The notes: generated by a model from the sequence alone, not told the origin. A DNA stretch of 64,000 nt from Nostoc sphaeroides (GCF_003443655.1 NZ_CP031941.1:1731501-1795500), one strand, 5' to 3'. Shown: positions 53,101-61,904, counted from the stretch's first letter. Numbers and translations are program-made.

Positions 53101-53156
53101 GAGTGGCTTTTAGTGGACGCTAGCTATTGTATTATGTGCTGATTTTGCTAGCGTGC

Positions 53157-53372
53157 TAAGAGGATGTTTGAAAAGTCCTCTTGCCAATATCAAAAATTTT
53201 AGATCCCCTAAATCCCCCGATAAATTGGGGGACTTTGATTTCGGTTCCCCCCTTTTTAAGGCTACCGTGTATACAGAAGTCGAATTACCCCCCTTAGTCC
53301 CCCCTTATAAAGGGGGGAAAAAAATCTAGTTCCCTCCCCTTTATAAGGGGAGGGTTAGGGTGGGGTAAAACC
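53157..53372. repeat. Composite of two element fragments
   Basis: GCTAAGAGGATGTTTGAAAAG at 53155 is a left end of the TTAGAGG family (compare 57215). Further on, AAGGCTACCGTGTATACAGA and following bases at about 53259 match the left end of the element at 55715-55857, then C-rich/G-rich pairs follow. One element seems to have inserted in another. Nothing coding in 53101-53560. Confidence 0.6.
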
Positions 53373-53560
53373 TTGGGTTTTTCAGCTATTATCTCGTTTA
53401 TCTCGTTCCCAGTCTCCGACTAGGAATGCCCATCGTTGAGGCTCCCGCCTCCCTTACTCGCGGCAGCAGCCCAATTATTAGCATTTCCCGACTCTGGCTG
53501 AAAACAAGATTTTAATAAATTATAAAAACGGTGCGTTAGCCTTTGGCATAACACACCCTA

Positions 53561-53956
53561 CTATGCAGTTTTAGCATTTTCATCTAATGCTTGTTCTGCA
53601 ACATTTTTTAAGCGGCTCGACCTGATTTTGCGGATGCGATCGCTACTACGAACACCACCCGCCATCTCATATTCGCGGCTGTCTTTGCCGTACTTGATTG
53701 CAACCACCATCAACATTTTCTCAGAAAGCTGACTCAAGTTTTTTTCCATCTCTCCAATTTCAGTTCTAGAAGAGTCAACCACAGACAGAGCAGTATTATA
53801 AATATCAATCTTTTTACGTAACTGCTCAATTGACTCAATCAGTTTTTCCAGACTATAGTTTTCATCAAATTTGATATTTGGAACAATCGATTTTAGCCCA
53901 GCCGATCTTAACTGAGCTTTTTCTAAAATCCGAGATGTGCGTTTTTTACGAGACAT
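53561..53956 (-). CDS. Conserved hypothetical helical protein
   Basis: 131 residues, MSRKKRTSRILEKAQLRSAG at the basic N-terminus, then a predicted helical core (YSLEKLIESIEQLRKKIDIY; EIGEMEKNLSQLSEKMLMVV) with coiled-coil character and GKDSREYEMAGGVRSSDRIR near the end. The last block, KYGKDSxEYExAGG, recurs in my memory of cyanobacterial hypothetical proteins, but I cannot name a family. No signal or membrane segment. It is monocistronic. Confidence 0.7.
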   Translation of the reverse strand: MSRKKRTSRILEKAQLRSAGLKSIVPNIKFDENYSLEKLIESIEQLRKKIDIYNTALSVVDSSRTEIGEMEKNLSQLSEKMLMVVAIKYGKDSREYEMAGGVRSSDRIRKIRSSRLKNVAEQALDENAKTA

Positions 53957-54124
53957 AAAATTAATCCTTTAAGATGCTGCTAAAGCTAGCTTGCCTCAAT
54001 TAAACTGCACTCCGGTTCAGCAAAACTCGCAATTTTTATAATAAATTTTTCAAGCTATAGCAGTAAATTTTCGGAATTTCATTACTAAATGTTAGTATTT
54101 ATAGAGATAATTGTCTAAACTTTA

Positions 54125-54375
54125 TCAAAACTTTAAGAGAAACCGCTCCCATAAGTTGTGAAACCGTTCCCATAAGTTGTGAGACTGCTCCCGTAAGTTC
54201 TGAAACCGTTCCCGTAAGTTGTGAAACCGTTCCCATAAGTTGTGAAACCGTTCCCATAAGTTGTGAAACCGTTCCCGTAAGTTGTGAAACCGTTCCCATA
54301 AGTTGTGAAACCGTTCCCGTAAGTTGTGAAACCGTTCCCGTAAGTTGTGAAACCATTCCCGTAAGTTCTGATCTG
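54125..54375. repeat. 21-bp tandem repeat array
   Basis: About 11-12 units of GTTGTGAAACCGTTCCCATA+A (A/G variants), a multiple of 7 bp and of 3 bp. Two minus-strand frames stay open and would give TYGNGFT or VSQLMGT heptads, but both lack normal initiation or protein-like ends. There are no unique spacers, so it is not a CRISPR. The rest of 53957-54937 holds repeat fragments and the MITE at 54626. Confidence 0.85.
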
Positions 54376-54625
54376 ACTTTTCACGTTATGTGGAAAACCC
54401 AACGATTGACCTAACCCCCAACTCGTCGCGGGAAGGGGGGAAATTCAAAGTCTCTCTCCTAAAAGGAGAGAGATTTAGAGAGAGGTTTTCCAGATACTTA
54501 TTGGGGAGTACGTAAACGCGTACCCTCCGGGGAAGCAAACTGCGCGTCAGCGTCCCACAGGGAACGTAGAGAAGCGGCTTGTTGATGGAGAGCAAGTAAA
54601 TGCTGTGATTACAAAAGACAAGCAG

Positions 54626-54764
54626 CAATACTGCGTAGGTTTTGAATATTTGTAGGTTGGGTTGAGCCTAAGCGAAACCCAACAAACCCCCTAAAATGTT
54701 GGGTTTCGTTCCTCAACCCAACCTACACATTTTTTATTTTTTTGCCAAAACCTACGCAGTATTG
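54626..54764. mobile_element. 139-bp MITE with perfect 19-bp ends and 10-bp target duplication, copy 2
   Basis: Same length and nearly the same sequence as 17362-17500. Ends CAATACTGCGTAGGTTTTG and its exact complement. Target duplication AGACAAGCAG at 54616-54625 and 54765-54774. Confidence 0.93.
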
Positions 54765-54937
54765 AGACAAGCAGATAGCTTAAAAATTAGGAATTAATGG
54801 TACTTGTTGCAAAAATTTGCTTAAGTGTCTTAACTGTCCTTGCATCTGGAATGGCGATCGCTTGATAATACAAGCACGATTGCCGTTAGCGCGTAAATCC
54901 TGAGTTAATCTATGTATATATCTAAAGAGGTAGAAAA

Positions 54938-55597
54938 ATGGATCTTGATAACCTAGCTCAAATTTCCAAACGAGATTTGGAAATCATTCAACTACATCAG
55001 TTTCAACAACCCATCTATTGTTGCAATGTCACTGCAATTGCTTATGCCTTTACCGCATTGGGATATCTGACGACTGTTGATGAGATTTTCTATGCCACCC
55101 AACTGCCGATCGCATCGGTTTTAGATGATGGCATGACGTTAGCAGAAACTTACGATACCTGTCGAACTTATATTGAAAAAAAAGGAATACCCCTGTCCAT
55201 TCGGATAGAGCATTTTGATAAACCGAGTATGACACTCGAAGCATTCATCCGTGAAGTTGAAGCCGCCGTTTGTGATGAAAATGATGTCCACATTCTTAAC
55301 TTCAATACCCGTATTGCCCATGAAAATCCAAGTTTAGAAGGTGGTCACTTCTCCTTATTGGCAGACTATGACCCGGACACTAAAGAAATAACCATTGCAG
55401 ATACAAATCCTAAACGGTATACCCGGTTTTGGAAATGCCCAATTGAGCGTATCTATGCCGCCTGCGTAGATAAAGATTCCTCATCGAATCGCTCTCGTGG
55501 TATGATTGTGCTTCGCAGGAAAGAGAAAGCAAATCTAGCAGCTAACGGAGTGGTTCACCCATCAGAAATCGCCTTGAACGCTCTCCATTCTGAATAA
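54938..55597 (+). CDS. Phytochelatin-synthase-like (papain-fold) peptidase, intact
   Basis: 219 residues. The papain-like triad of the phytochelatin-synthase superfamily is present: Cys28 in QPIYCCNVTAIAYAFTALGY, His137 in LEGGHFSLLADYDPDT, and Asp155 in ITIADTNPKRYTRFW. The family either transfers gamma-Glu-Cys to make phytochelatin or, in bacteria, mainly hydrolyses glutathione conjugates to gamma-Glu-Cys. This one is shorter and divergent from the broken copy at 49284 (ADYDPDT and ADTNPKRY replace GGY and DVARxKYPP). The AAAGAGG ribosome-binding site lies about 7 bp before the ATG. It may be a different branch, for example maturation of peptide products; the substrate is unknown. Confidence 0.82.
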   Translation: MDLDNLAQISKRDLEIIQLHQFQQPIYCCNVTAIAYAFTALGYLTTVDEIFYATQLPIASVLDDGMTLAETYDTCRTYIEKKGIPLSIRIEHFDKPSMTLEAFIREVEAAVCDENDVHILNFNTRIAHENPSLEGGHFSLLADYDPDTKEITIADTNPKRYTRFWKCPIERIYAACVDKDSSSNRSRGMIVLRRKEKANLAANGVVHPSEIALNALHSE

Positions 55598-55668
55598 GTG
55601 CTGAGAATAACAGCCAACCATTTTTAAAACAACCTCTAAAAGATAACTAACAAATGTTGATGATGAAT

Positions 55669-55857
55669 ATAGCGGTTCTCGAATGGAAGTAATACAGTTT
55701 AACCTCTCTCCTAAAAGGCTACGGTGTACACACAAGTTATCAAATTACCCCACCCTAACCCTCCCCTTGTAAAGGGGAGGGAACTAGATTTCTTTTTCCC
55801 CCCTTTCCAAGGGGGGATTAAGGGGGGTAATTTAATTTGTGTGTACACCGTAGCCTT
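55669..55857. repeat. Inverted-repeat element nested in a TATAGCGG-type repeat
   Basis: A left end ATATAGCGGTTCTCGAATGG at 55669 runs into an element at 55715-55857 with near-perfect long ends: AAGGCTACGGTGTACACACA and TGTGTGTACACCGTAGCCTT. The interior is C-rich/G-rich complementary DNA. It is non-coding. Confidence 0.75.
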
Positions 55858-55917
55858 GGAAAGGGGAGAGAAAGAGATAGTTAGTAGAGTGTTGTAGAAG
55901 TGCGATCGCAGTTTAGA

Positions 55918-56113
55918 CAAATCCAATTGCTGCGCTGACCCCACAAGCGTAAAATACAACCTAAAGACTTTGGGCTTTTTTGAAGCCGAAGAAGCTTTGT
56001 ACGAAGACGATGCAGATACACTGGCAGAAATTGAAGCAGTTCGCGCTGAGTATAGCGATGGTGAGTCCGTGAGTATAGATGAATATCTTGCTAATCGCTC
56101 AGAGCAGAGATAA
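55918..56113 (+). pseudogene. Remnant of a small acidic antitoxin-like gene
   Basis: An open stretch ending at TAA 56111-56113 reads VKYNLKTLGFFEAEEALYED, then DADTLAEIEAVRAEYSDGES and VSIDEYLANRSEQR. The acidic helical tail resembles C-termini of type II antitoxins. No start codon is available and the upstream part is replaced by repeat sequence, so it is a 5'-truncated fragment. Confidence 0.45.
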
Positions 56114-56165
56114 TGAGTTATGCGATCGCTTTTTGCTTATAAAATAAATCTACACATCTAATACA

Positions 56166-56672
56166 CTACTCATCAACAAGTCTAAGTGCTGACTCCAAAA
56201 CTTGTGTACTGACTCTAAAACCAACCTGAATCAGTTGCTCAAAAATCGGTCTAGCAGTTTCTATCTTACCTTCCCGTCTTGCAAGCAGAATAACACCGAG
56301 AGTTCCCCGCACCGAAATCTCTAAAGCAAGTGCTGCGGTTTTTGCGGCGCGTAGGCGTAGCCCGCCGCAGGCATCGTCTAAAATTGCTTCATAGCCAGGA
56401 TTGTTATATATCCAGGTGAGAACGTGACTTTCTCCCAAACCAAGACCCCATGCAGCAATCACTGGATCGATTTGTTTCACATCTTGAATATAAATAGTTC
56501 CTTCATTCAAAATCCAGAGTTTTGCAGGGTCATTATCTGGCGCAATGCAGATTTCTTGAACAACACCGCTAGGAATAACAACTTGACTACAAAGTTCTGA
56601 GAGCAAATGAACTTGGTTAATCTTAGTCAGTACAATTAATGGAGAAGCATTTACAACCCATTGTCTAGTCAC
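56166..56672 (-). CDS. DUF3368 (PIN-fold) toxin with repeat-derived insert
   Basis: 168 residues. N-terminal VVNASPLIVLTKINQVHLLS (the first acidic position reads N-A-S-P, a form I have seen in the family), VIPSGVVQEI, GLGESHVLTWIYN, ILDD (acidic site) and VRGTLGVILLARREGKIETA. It is the likely RNase toxin of the UPF0175/DUF3368 pair and overlaps the antitoxin gene by 8 bp. Right after ILDDA the protein has CGGLRLRAAKT, encoded by a dispersed G/C-rich repeat (gcggcgcgtaggcgtagccc, 56344-56372). The insert lies next to the active-site Asp pair, so activity may be reduced or lost. Confidence 0.88.
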   Translation of the reverse strand: MTRQWVVNASPLIVLTKINQVHLLSELCSQVVIPSGVVQEICIAPDNDPAKLWILNEGTIYIQDVKQIDPVIAAWGLGLGESHVLTWIYNNPGYEAILDDACGGLRLRAAKTAALALEISVRGTLGVILLARREGKIETARPIFEQLIQVGFRVSTQVLESALRLVDE

Positions 56673-56919
56673 GCGCTAACTCCTGGGCTAATTCTTCAGG
56701 AGTTACTTGAAAAGGTGAAACATTATAGCGATGGAGTGCTTCTAGAAATTGGTGACGGCTAACTCCGGCAATTTCAGCAGCCTTAGATTGGGAAAGTGTA
56801 CCAACTTCATACCACTTGACAGCCGCCGCTAAACGCATCTCTTGAACAAATGTTTCTGGGTTAGTGCGGAGTGCTGAAAAAACATCATTTGGAAGTTGAA
56901 TATTAATTTGTATGGTCAT
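56665..56919 (-). CDS. UPF0175 family antitoxin
   Basis: 84 residues. MTIQINIQLPNDVFSALRTN is followed by the UPF0175 HTH block EMRLAAAVKWYEVGTLSQSK, AAEIAGVSRHQFLEALHRYN. It binds DNA at its own promoter and neutralises the PIN toxin encoded immediately downstream. The 8-bp overlap (56665-56672) shows translational coupling. First gene of the pair, the usual order. Confidence 0.92.
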   Translation of the reverse strand: MTIQINIQLPNDVFSALRTNPETFVQEMRLAAAVKWYEVGTLSQSKAAEIAGVSRHQFLEALHRYNVSPFQVTPEELAQELARD

Positions 56920-56961
56920 AAATTCAGTATTATTTATGGAGAGCTAATAGCGCGATCAACA

Positions 56962-57112
56962 ATAACAATCAAATACTACTATTACTAATAAAGACGAAAA
57001 CAAAGGCAAAGATAACCCCTGGCGATCGCTCATTGACAGTCTAGACAATTTCTGTGATGATTTTATAACTAATTGCGATCGCTCACTCATGGACACCAGA
57101 GAGAGTTTGTAA
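56962..57112 (+). pseudogene. Remnant of a small gene, C-terminal part
   Basis: A frame without a start codon reads NKDENKGKDNPWRSLIDSLD, then NFCDDFITNCDRSLMDTRES and L before TAA at 57110-57112. The N-P-W followed by an acidic helix recalls antitoxin or small adaptor tails. With the remnant at 55918 and the intact pair between them, the segment looks like a graveyard of toxin-antitoxin genes. Confidence 0.35.
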
Positions 57113-57214
57113 ATGCAATACCTCGTATTCTTGCGCTGTTGTTAGAGAACTGGGTTGAGTCGCTGCAAAAGTATAGGATCGCACTTTGTTTAAAACTATA
57201 GATCCTGCATCCCC

Positions 57215-57384
57215 TTAGAGGATGTTTTAAAAGCCCTTTTGTCGGTAGCAAAACGTTCTAGATCCCCCTAAATCCCCCTTAAAAAGGGGGACTTTGATTC
57301 TGGTTCCCCCCTTTTTTAAGGGGGGTTAGGGGGGATCTAGCAGTGCCTAAAATCACAGCCAACCACTTTTAAAACATCCTCTTA
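57215..57384. repeat. Miniature inverted-repeat element (TTAGAGG family), best-preserved copy
   Basis: Ends TTAGAGGATGTTTTAAAAG and CTTTTAAAACATCCTCTTA differ by one base as inverted repeats. The inside has paired GATCCCCCTAAATCCCCC / GGGGGTTAGGGGGGATC arms. It is followed at once by an ATACCAATT element end (57384-57392). Same family as 4008-4171. It sits downstream of the STAND gene. Confidence 0.85.
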
Positions 57385-57459
57385 TACCAATTGACTAAAA
57401 TCAGGCTACAGATGCAAGCCTGTAAACTCAAATTAAATCTAACTCTCTTAAATTACGAA

Positions 57460-60400
57460 TTATTTCCACCATCGCGCCACATTTCCAATAGCACGGGCAA
57501 CTTCTGCCGTAGCTGCTTCGCCACCTAATGCAAAGATAACGGCAAATAATGCCTTGATATCTTGCAGCAAATTAGGGCGAGTGCGAAGCGAGAGTTGATG
57601 AAGTGTATATTGCCAAAGGGGAAAAAGTTTGGTAGATGGCATTTGTGACAAACCGGAAGCTAAGGCACTCAAGGCATTGGCACGATAATCCTCATCCTGA
57701 ATCTCCCTGGCAGCAGCAAGGGCTTCTGGCAATAACTCTGGTGGCAGTTTTTCAGCTAAGGCACTCAAGGCATAGGCACGATTCGACTCAGACTGAATCT
57801 CCCTGGCAGCAGCAAGGGCTTCTGGCAATAACTCTGGCAGTTTTTCAGCTAAGGCACTCAAGGCTTTGGCACGATAATCCTCATCCTGAATCTCCCTGGC
57901 AGCAGCAAGGGCTTCTGGCAATAACTCTGGCAGTTTTTCAGCTAAGGCACTCAAGGCTTTGGCACGAAAATCCTCATCCTGAATCTCCCTGGCAGCAGCA
58001 AGGGCTTCTGGCAATAACTCTGGCAGTTTTTCAGCTAAGGCTCTCAAGGCTTTGGCACGATTCGACTCAGACTGAATCTCCCTGGCAGCAGCAAGGGCTT
58101 CTGGCAATAACTCTGGCAGTTTCTCAGCTAAGGCACTCAAGGCATAGGCACGATAATACTCATCCTGAATCTCCCTGGCAGCAGCAAGGGCTTCTGGCAA
58201 TAACTCTGGTGGCAGTTTTTCAGCTAAGGCACTCAAGGCATAGGCACGATTCGACTCAGACTGAATCTCCCTGGCAGCAGCAAGGGCTTCTGGCAATAAC
58301 TCTGGCAGTTTTTCAGCTAAGGCACTCAAGGCTTTGGCACGATAATACTCATCCTGAATCTCCCTGGCAGCAGCAAGGGCTTCTGGCAATAACTCTGGCA
58401 GTTTTTCAGCTAAGGCACTCAAGGCTTTGGCACGAAAATCCTCATCCTGAATCTCCCTGGCAGCAGCAAGGGCTTCTGGCAATAACTCTGGCAGTTTTTC
58501 AGCTAAGGCTCTCAAGGCTTTGGCACGATTCGACTCAGACTGAATCTCCCTGGCAGCAGCAAGGGCTTCTGGCAATAACTCTGGCAGTTTCTCAGCTAAG
58601 GCACTCAAGGCATAGGCACGATAATACTCATCCTGAATCTCCCTGGCAGCAGCAAGGGCTTCTGGCAATAACTCTGGTGGCAGTTTTTCAGCTAAGGCAC
58701 TCAAGGCTTTGGCACGATTCGACTCAGACTGAATCTCCCTGGCAGCAGCAAGGGCTTCTGGCAATAACTCTGGCAGCAGTTTCTCAGCTAAGGCACTCAA
58801 GGCTTTGGCACGATTCGACTCAGACTGAATCTCCCTGGCAGCAGCAAGGGCTTCTGGCAATAACTCTGGCAGTTTCTCAGCTAAGGCACTCAAGGCATTG
58901 GCACGATAATCCTCATCCTGAATCTCCCTGGCAGCAGCAAGGGCTTCTGGCAATAACTCTGGTGGCAGTTTCTCAGCTAAGGCACTCAAGGCTTTGGCAC
59001 GATTCGACTCAGACTGAATCTCCCTGGCAGCAGCAAGGGCTTCTGGCAATAACTCTGGCAGTTTCTCAGCTAAGGCACTCAAGGCTTTGGCACGATTCGA
59101 CTCAGACTGAATCTCCCTGGCAGCAGCAAGGGCTTCTGGCAATAACTCTGGTGGCAGTTTCTCAGCTAAGGCACTCAAGGCTTTGGCACGATAATACTCA
59201 GACTGAATCTCCCTGGCAGCAGCAAGGGCTTCTGGCAATAACTCTGGCAGCAGTTTCTCAGCTAAGGCTCTCAAGGCATTGGCACGAGAATCCTCATCCT
59301 GAATCTCCCTGGCAGCAGCAAGGGCTTCTGGCAATAACTCTGGCAGTTTCTCAGCTAAGGCACTCAAGGCATTGGCACGAGAATACTCATCCTGAATCTC
59401 CCTGGCAGCAGCAAGGGCTTCTGGCAATAACTCTGGCAGTTTCTCAGCTAAGGCTCTCAAGGCTTTGGCACGATAATACTCAGACTGAATCTCCCTGGCA
59501 GCAGCAAGGGCTTCTGGCAATAACTCTGGCAGCAGTTTCTCAGCTAAGGCTCTCAAGGCATTGGCACGAGAATCCTCATCCTGAATCTCCCTGGCAGCAG
59601 CAAGGGCTTCTGGCAATAACTCTGGCAGTTTCTCAGCTAAGGCACTCAAGGCATTGGCACGATTCGACTCAGACTGAATCTCCCTGGCAGCAGCAAGGGC
59701 TTTTTGCAGTGCTAATTTTTCAAGATTTGATGGCAAATAATTGACTAGTTGTGTCAGCGAGTTGACTTTATCCTCTGGCTTTGGGTTTTGCAGGGCGTAA
59801 GCTAGTCCTTGTTCGCAAGTCCAGATGTTATTTTTGACTAGTGCCACCAGCAGTTGTGCTGGTAAATTAGCTGCCAAACTATTAAGGGAAGCAGTAATCA
59901 AAGCATAACGACACTGCCAACTCACAAGTTGCGGCAGAGTTGATTCATTCCAATTCGCTTCTGCTAATTCCCAGGCATGAGAAATATCTGTGATGTAACC
60001 CGCAGTTTGCCCCCATTTTTCTCGCGCTTCATACCAGCCATTGCTTCCTGTCTGTGACTCCTCCCGCAATAACTGGTGAATCTCTTCTATTTGTTCAGCT
60101 TTATCTAAATGCCAAACTAAATATTGATGAATGTAACCATCATTAGGTAGGGTATGCCAAAGGTTTTTTTGAGTCTTTTGCCGATATTTTTCTAACAAAG
60201 CAACGTGAGCATTGACAAGGGAAATACCTAGTCCTGGTAAATTACCCCGGCGCGGCTGTGAGGGAGCAGTTAACAAGTTTCGTGCTAAGTCGTGGAATAA
60301 GTCATGTAAGCGATAGGTACGCGTACCATCAGCAAGAGGAACACCAGGTAATAATAGGGCTTTACTTTGTAAATATTTCAATGAATCAGAGGCATCGCGC

Positions 60401-61737
60401 TCATCTGCAATATCCCAAAGTGTTGCCGTCATTTTGGGATTAATGGTTACATCTTCAGGTAAGACCCCCAACCAAGTAAAGTATTCTTTATCCTCTTGTG
60501 CCAATCGCTTGATGCTCAAATTCAAAGATGCAGTTAAGCTGAGGCGTTTTAAACTTGCTTCATCAGTAATATCATTTGCCCCTGGTCTATCCAAGGTTTT
60601 TAACCGAGCAATTTCTTGTTTAATATCTCGTAACAACTCTGTCCAAGTTGTACCATCTGCAATTGCTGCTGCTGCAAGTTCCAATGCTAGGGGGAGATAA
60701 CCAACGCCTTTAGCTAACTTTTCTGCTGACTCATATTCTTTACCTGTAATCTCCCGTTTTAACTTGTTTCTCAGCAATTCCATTGCTTGAGATGCTGTCA
60801 TTATATCCAGACTGTAGGTGCTGGCTCCTAATGCGTCAGCGATCGCACCTTCACGAGTAGTTACTAAAACCTGACACCGCACCCCGCCAATATTAAATAC
60901 TGAGGCATCTTTTGTATTCCAGGCATCGTCAACCACCAGCAGCACCGCTTTGTCATAAAGCAGAGTCCGCAGATGGGTAGAAGTTGCTTCTATGCTGGTA
61001 GGTTTAAAATTACAGTCTCCTAGCGCCTGCACCCAGCCACTAAGTAAAGAAAGTACATCAGGTTGCTGACCTAATGTTGTCCACAGAATACCGTCACAAA
61101 ACCGAGTTTGGATTTCTGCATCATGGGCTAAAGCTGCGGCTAAAGTCGATTTGCCCACAGAACCCAAGCCGTGAATTGCAGTAATTACCAAAGTGCGATT
61201 ACCTGACGATGACTCTGTGAGGAGGCGAGTCTTTAAATCGTCGCTGTATTCTGGGCGTTTTACAAAGTGTTCGGGTAAGGGTGGTGCTTGAAATAGCGCA
61301 AGTTTAATTTCGGGTGTAGCTGCTAATTCTTTCGATTTCTTTGGTCTGCTGTTTTCCCATGTCTCATCAAACCGTTTTAAGTTCTTTTCTCGATCTCTTG
61401 ACCATAGCTTGAGTGTAAAACGCCATTCCTCAATACCCTTGATTTGGATACGGTTATCTTCGAGAATGTTCAAGAAATCCTTGAGCAAATTCAGTGCTTC
61501 TCGAATTTGCGCTTTAGTTAACTTGCCAGGGTATTTGTCTTTTTGCGTCAGCAACTCCAACGTGACTAACGTAGTCTGCACAGTCAGCTTGGGGTTAACG
61601 CTGTCTGCTTCTTTCCAGTCGTACTCAATTTTAAAGTTACTGTCCTCAAATTCTCCATCGACAAAACAAAGTAACGCCTCTAGCAGACGCTTGACTCGTT
61701 TCTGAATTACAGGGCCTTTAGTAGATTCTCGTGGCAT
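57460..61737 (-). CDS. STAND (NB-ARC) NTPase with 22 near-identical helical repeats
   Basis: 1425 residues from the ATG at 61737 (MPRESTKGPVIQKRVKRLLE); a frame extending to 61857 is less likely because those codons overlap an inverted-repeat control region. N-terminal domain about 1-150 is unassigned and helical. NB-ARC about 160-460: P-loop IHGLGSVGKSTLAAAL (K196), Walker B AVLLVVDDAWN, sensor VLVTTREGAIADALG, GLPL-like GYLPLALELAAAAI, and winged-helix with LHDLFHDLARNLL (MHD-like). A linker with TPR-like helices runs to about 690, then 22 units of ALAAAREIQxExxRAxALxA and LAEKLPELLPE (31 or 32 residues) follow, then a short cap ending GNVARWWK. Such proteins act as ligand-triggered switches in signalling or defence; the effector domain here is unidentified. 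Confidence 0.88.
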   Translation of the reverse strand: MPRESTKGPVIQKRVKRLLEALLCFVDGEFEDSNFKIEYDWKEADSVNPKLTVQTTLVTLELLTQKDKYPGKLTKAQIREALNLLKDFLNILEDNRIQIKGIEEWRFTLKLWSRDREKNLKRFDETWENSRPKKSKELAATPEIKLALFQAPPLPEHFVKRPEYSDDLKTRLLTESSSGNRTLVITAIHGLGSVGKSTLAAALAHDAEIQTRFCDGILWTTLGQQPDVLSLLSGWVQALGDCNFKPTSIEATSTHLRTLLYDKAVLLVVDDAWNTKDASVFNIGGVRCQVLVTTREGAIADALGASTYSLDIMTASQAMELLRNKLKREITGKEYESAEKLAKGVGYLPLALELAAAAIADGTTWTELLRDIKQEIARLKTLDRPGANDITDEASLKRLSLTASLNLSIKRLAQEDKEYFTWLGVLPEDVTINPKMTATLWDIADERDASDSLKYLQSKALLLPGVPLADGTRTYRLHDLFHDLARNLLTAPSQPRRGNLPGLGISLVNAHVALLEKYRQKTQKNLWHTLPNDGYIHQYLVWHLDKAEQIEEIHQLLREESQTGSNGWYEAREKWGQTAGYITDISHAWELAEANWNESTLPQLVSWQCRYALITASLNSLAANLPAQLLVALVKNNIWTCEQGLAYALQNPKPEDKVNSLTQLVNYLPSNLEKLALQKALAAAREIQSESNRANALSALAEKLPELLPEALAAAREIQDEDSRANALRALAEKLLPELLPEALAAAREIQSEYYRAKALRALAEKLPELLPEALAAAREIQDEYSRANALSALAEKLPELLPEALAAAREIQDEDSRANALRALAEKLLPELLPEALAAAREIQSEYYRAKALSALAEKLPPELLPEALAAAREIQSESNRAKALSALAEKLPELLPEALAAAREIQSESNRAKALSALAEKLPPELLPEALAAAREIQDEDYRANALSALAEKLPELLPEALAAAREIQSESNRAKALSALAEKLLPELLPEALAAAREIQSESNRAKALSALAEKLPPELLPEALAAAREIQDEYYRAYALSALAEKLPELLPEALAAAREIQSESNRAKALRALAEKLPELLPEALAAAREIQDEDFRAKALSALAEKLPELLPEALAAAREIQDEYYRAKALSALAEKLPELLPEALAAAREIQSESNRAYALSALAEKLPPELLPEALAAAREIQDEYYRAYALSALAEKLPELLPEALAAAREIQSESNRAKALRALAEKLPELLPEALAAAREIQDEDFRAKALSALAEKLPELLPEALAAAREIQDEDYRAKALSALAEKLPELLPEALAAAREIQSESNRAYALSALAEKLPPELLPEALAAAREIQDEDYRANALSALASGLSQMPSTKLFPLWQYTLHQLSLRTRPNLLQDIKALFAVIFALGGEAATAEVARAIGNVARWWK
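57640..59710 (-). repeat. 93/96-bp coding tandem array in the STAND gene
   Basis: 22 units of 93 bp (or 96 bp with an extra Pro or Leu codon). The unit is almost invariant at DNA level; changes cluster in the codons for xExxRAxAL(S/R). Segments 57771-58238 and 58239-58706 (five units, 468 bp each) differ by one base by eye (ataatCctc against ataatActc), a very recent duplication. The array is also open on the plus strand, producing a long artefactual frame. Confidence 0.93.
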
Positions 61738-61758
61738 TACATCCAAAAAATTGAGTAA

Positions 61759-61897
61759 GAAGTTTGGGGCTACCCATATTGAAACTACCACCCCAAACTT
61801 ATGTAATCCAGATTTTAAGGCATTTTCAGCGACATTGGGGTATTTGCTTAGGGACACAACCCCAAAGAGAACCTATATCTATCAACTCTTTGGGGTA
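61759..61897. promoter_or_regulatory. Divergent control region with two CCCCAAA inverted repeats
   Basis: Between the STAND gene and the small plus-strand gene. AAGTTTGGGG / CCCCAAACTT at about 61760-61801 and CCCCAAAGAG / CTCTTTGGGG at about 61861-61895 are two separate perfect 10-bp inverted repeats with a shared CCCCAAA core. Possible operators or attenuator hairpins for either gene. Confidence 0.5.
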
Positions 61898-61904
61898 CAA
61901 ACAA

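Noticed and set aside
54125-54375. Possible CRISPR array
   Set aside because: Period 21 bp with no unique spacers and no cas genes in the window.
54099-54402. Two overlapping minus-strand frames with TYGNGFT or VSQLMGT repeats
   Set aside because: Products of a 21-bp tandem repeat; both frames open by arithmetic, lacking normal protein ends. Treated as non-coding repeat.
57636-59744. 702-codon plus-strand frame with repeated RHSRHWHD-like units
   Set aside because: It is the antisense of the STAND repeat array; the frame stays open only because one repeat unit is open. No signal for initiation and the opposite strand encodes a coherent protein.
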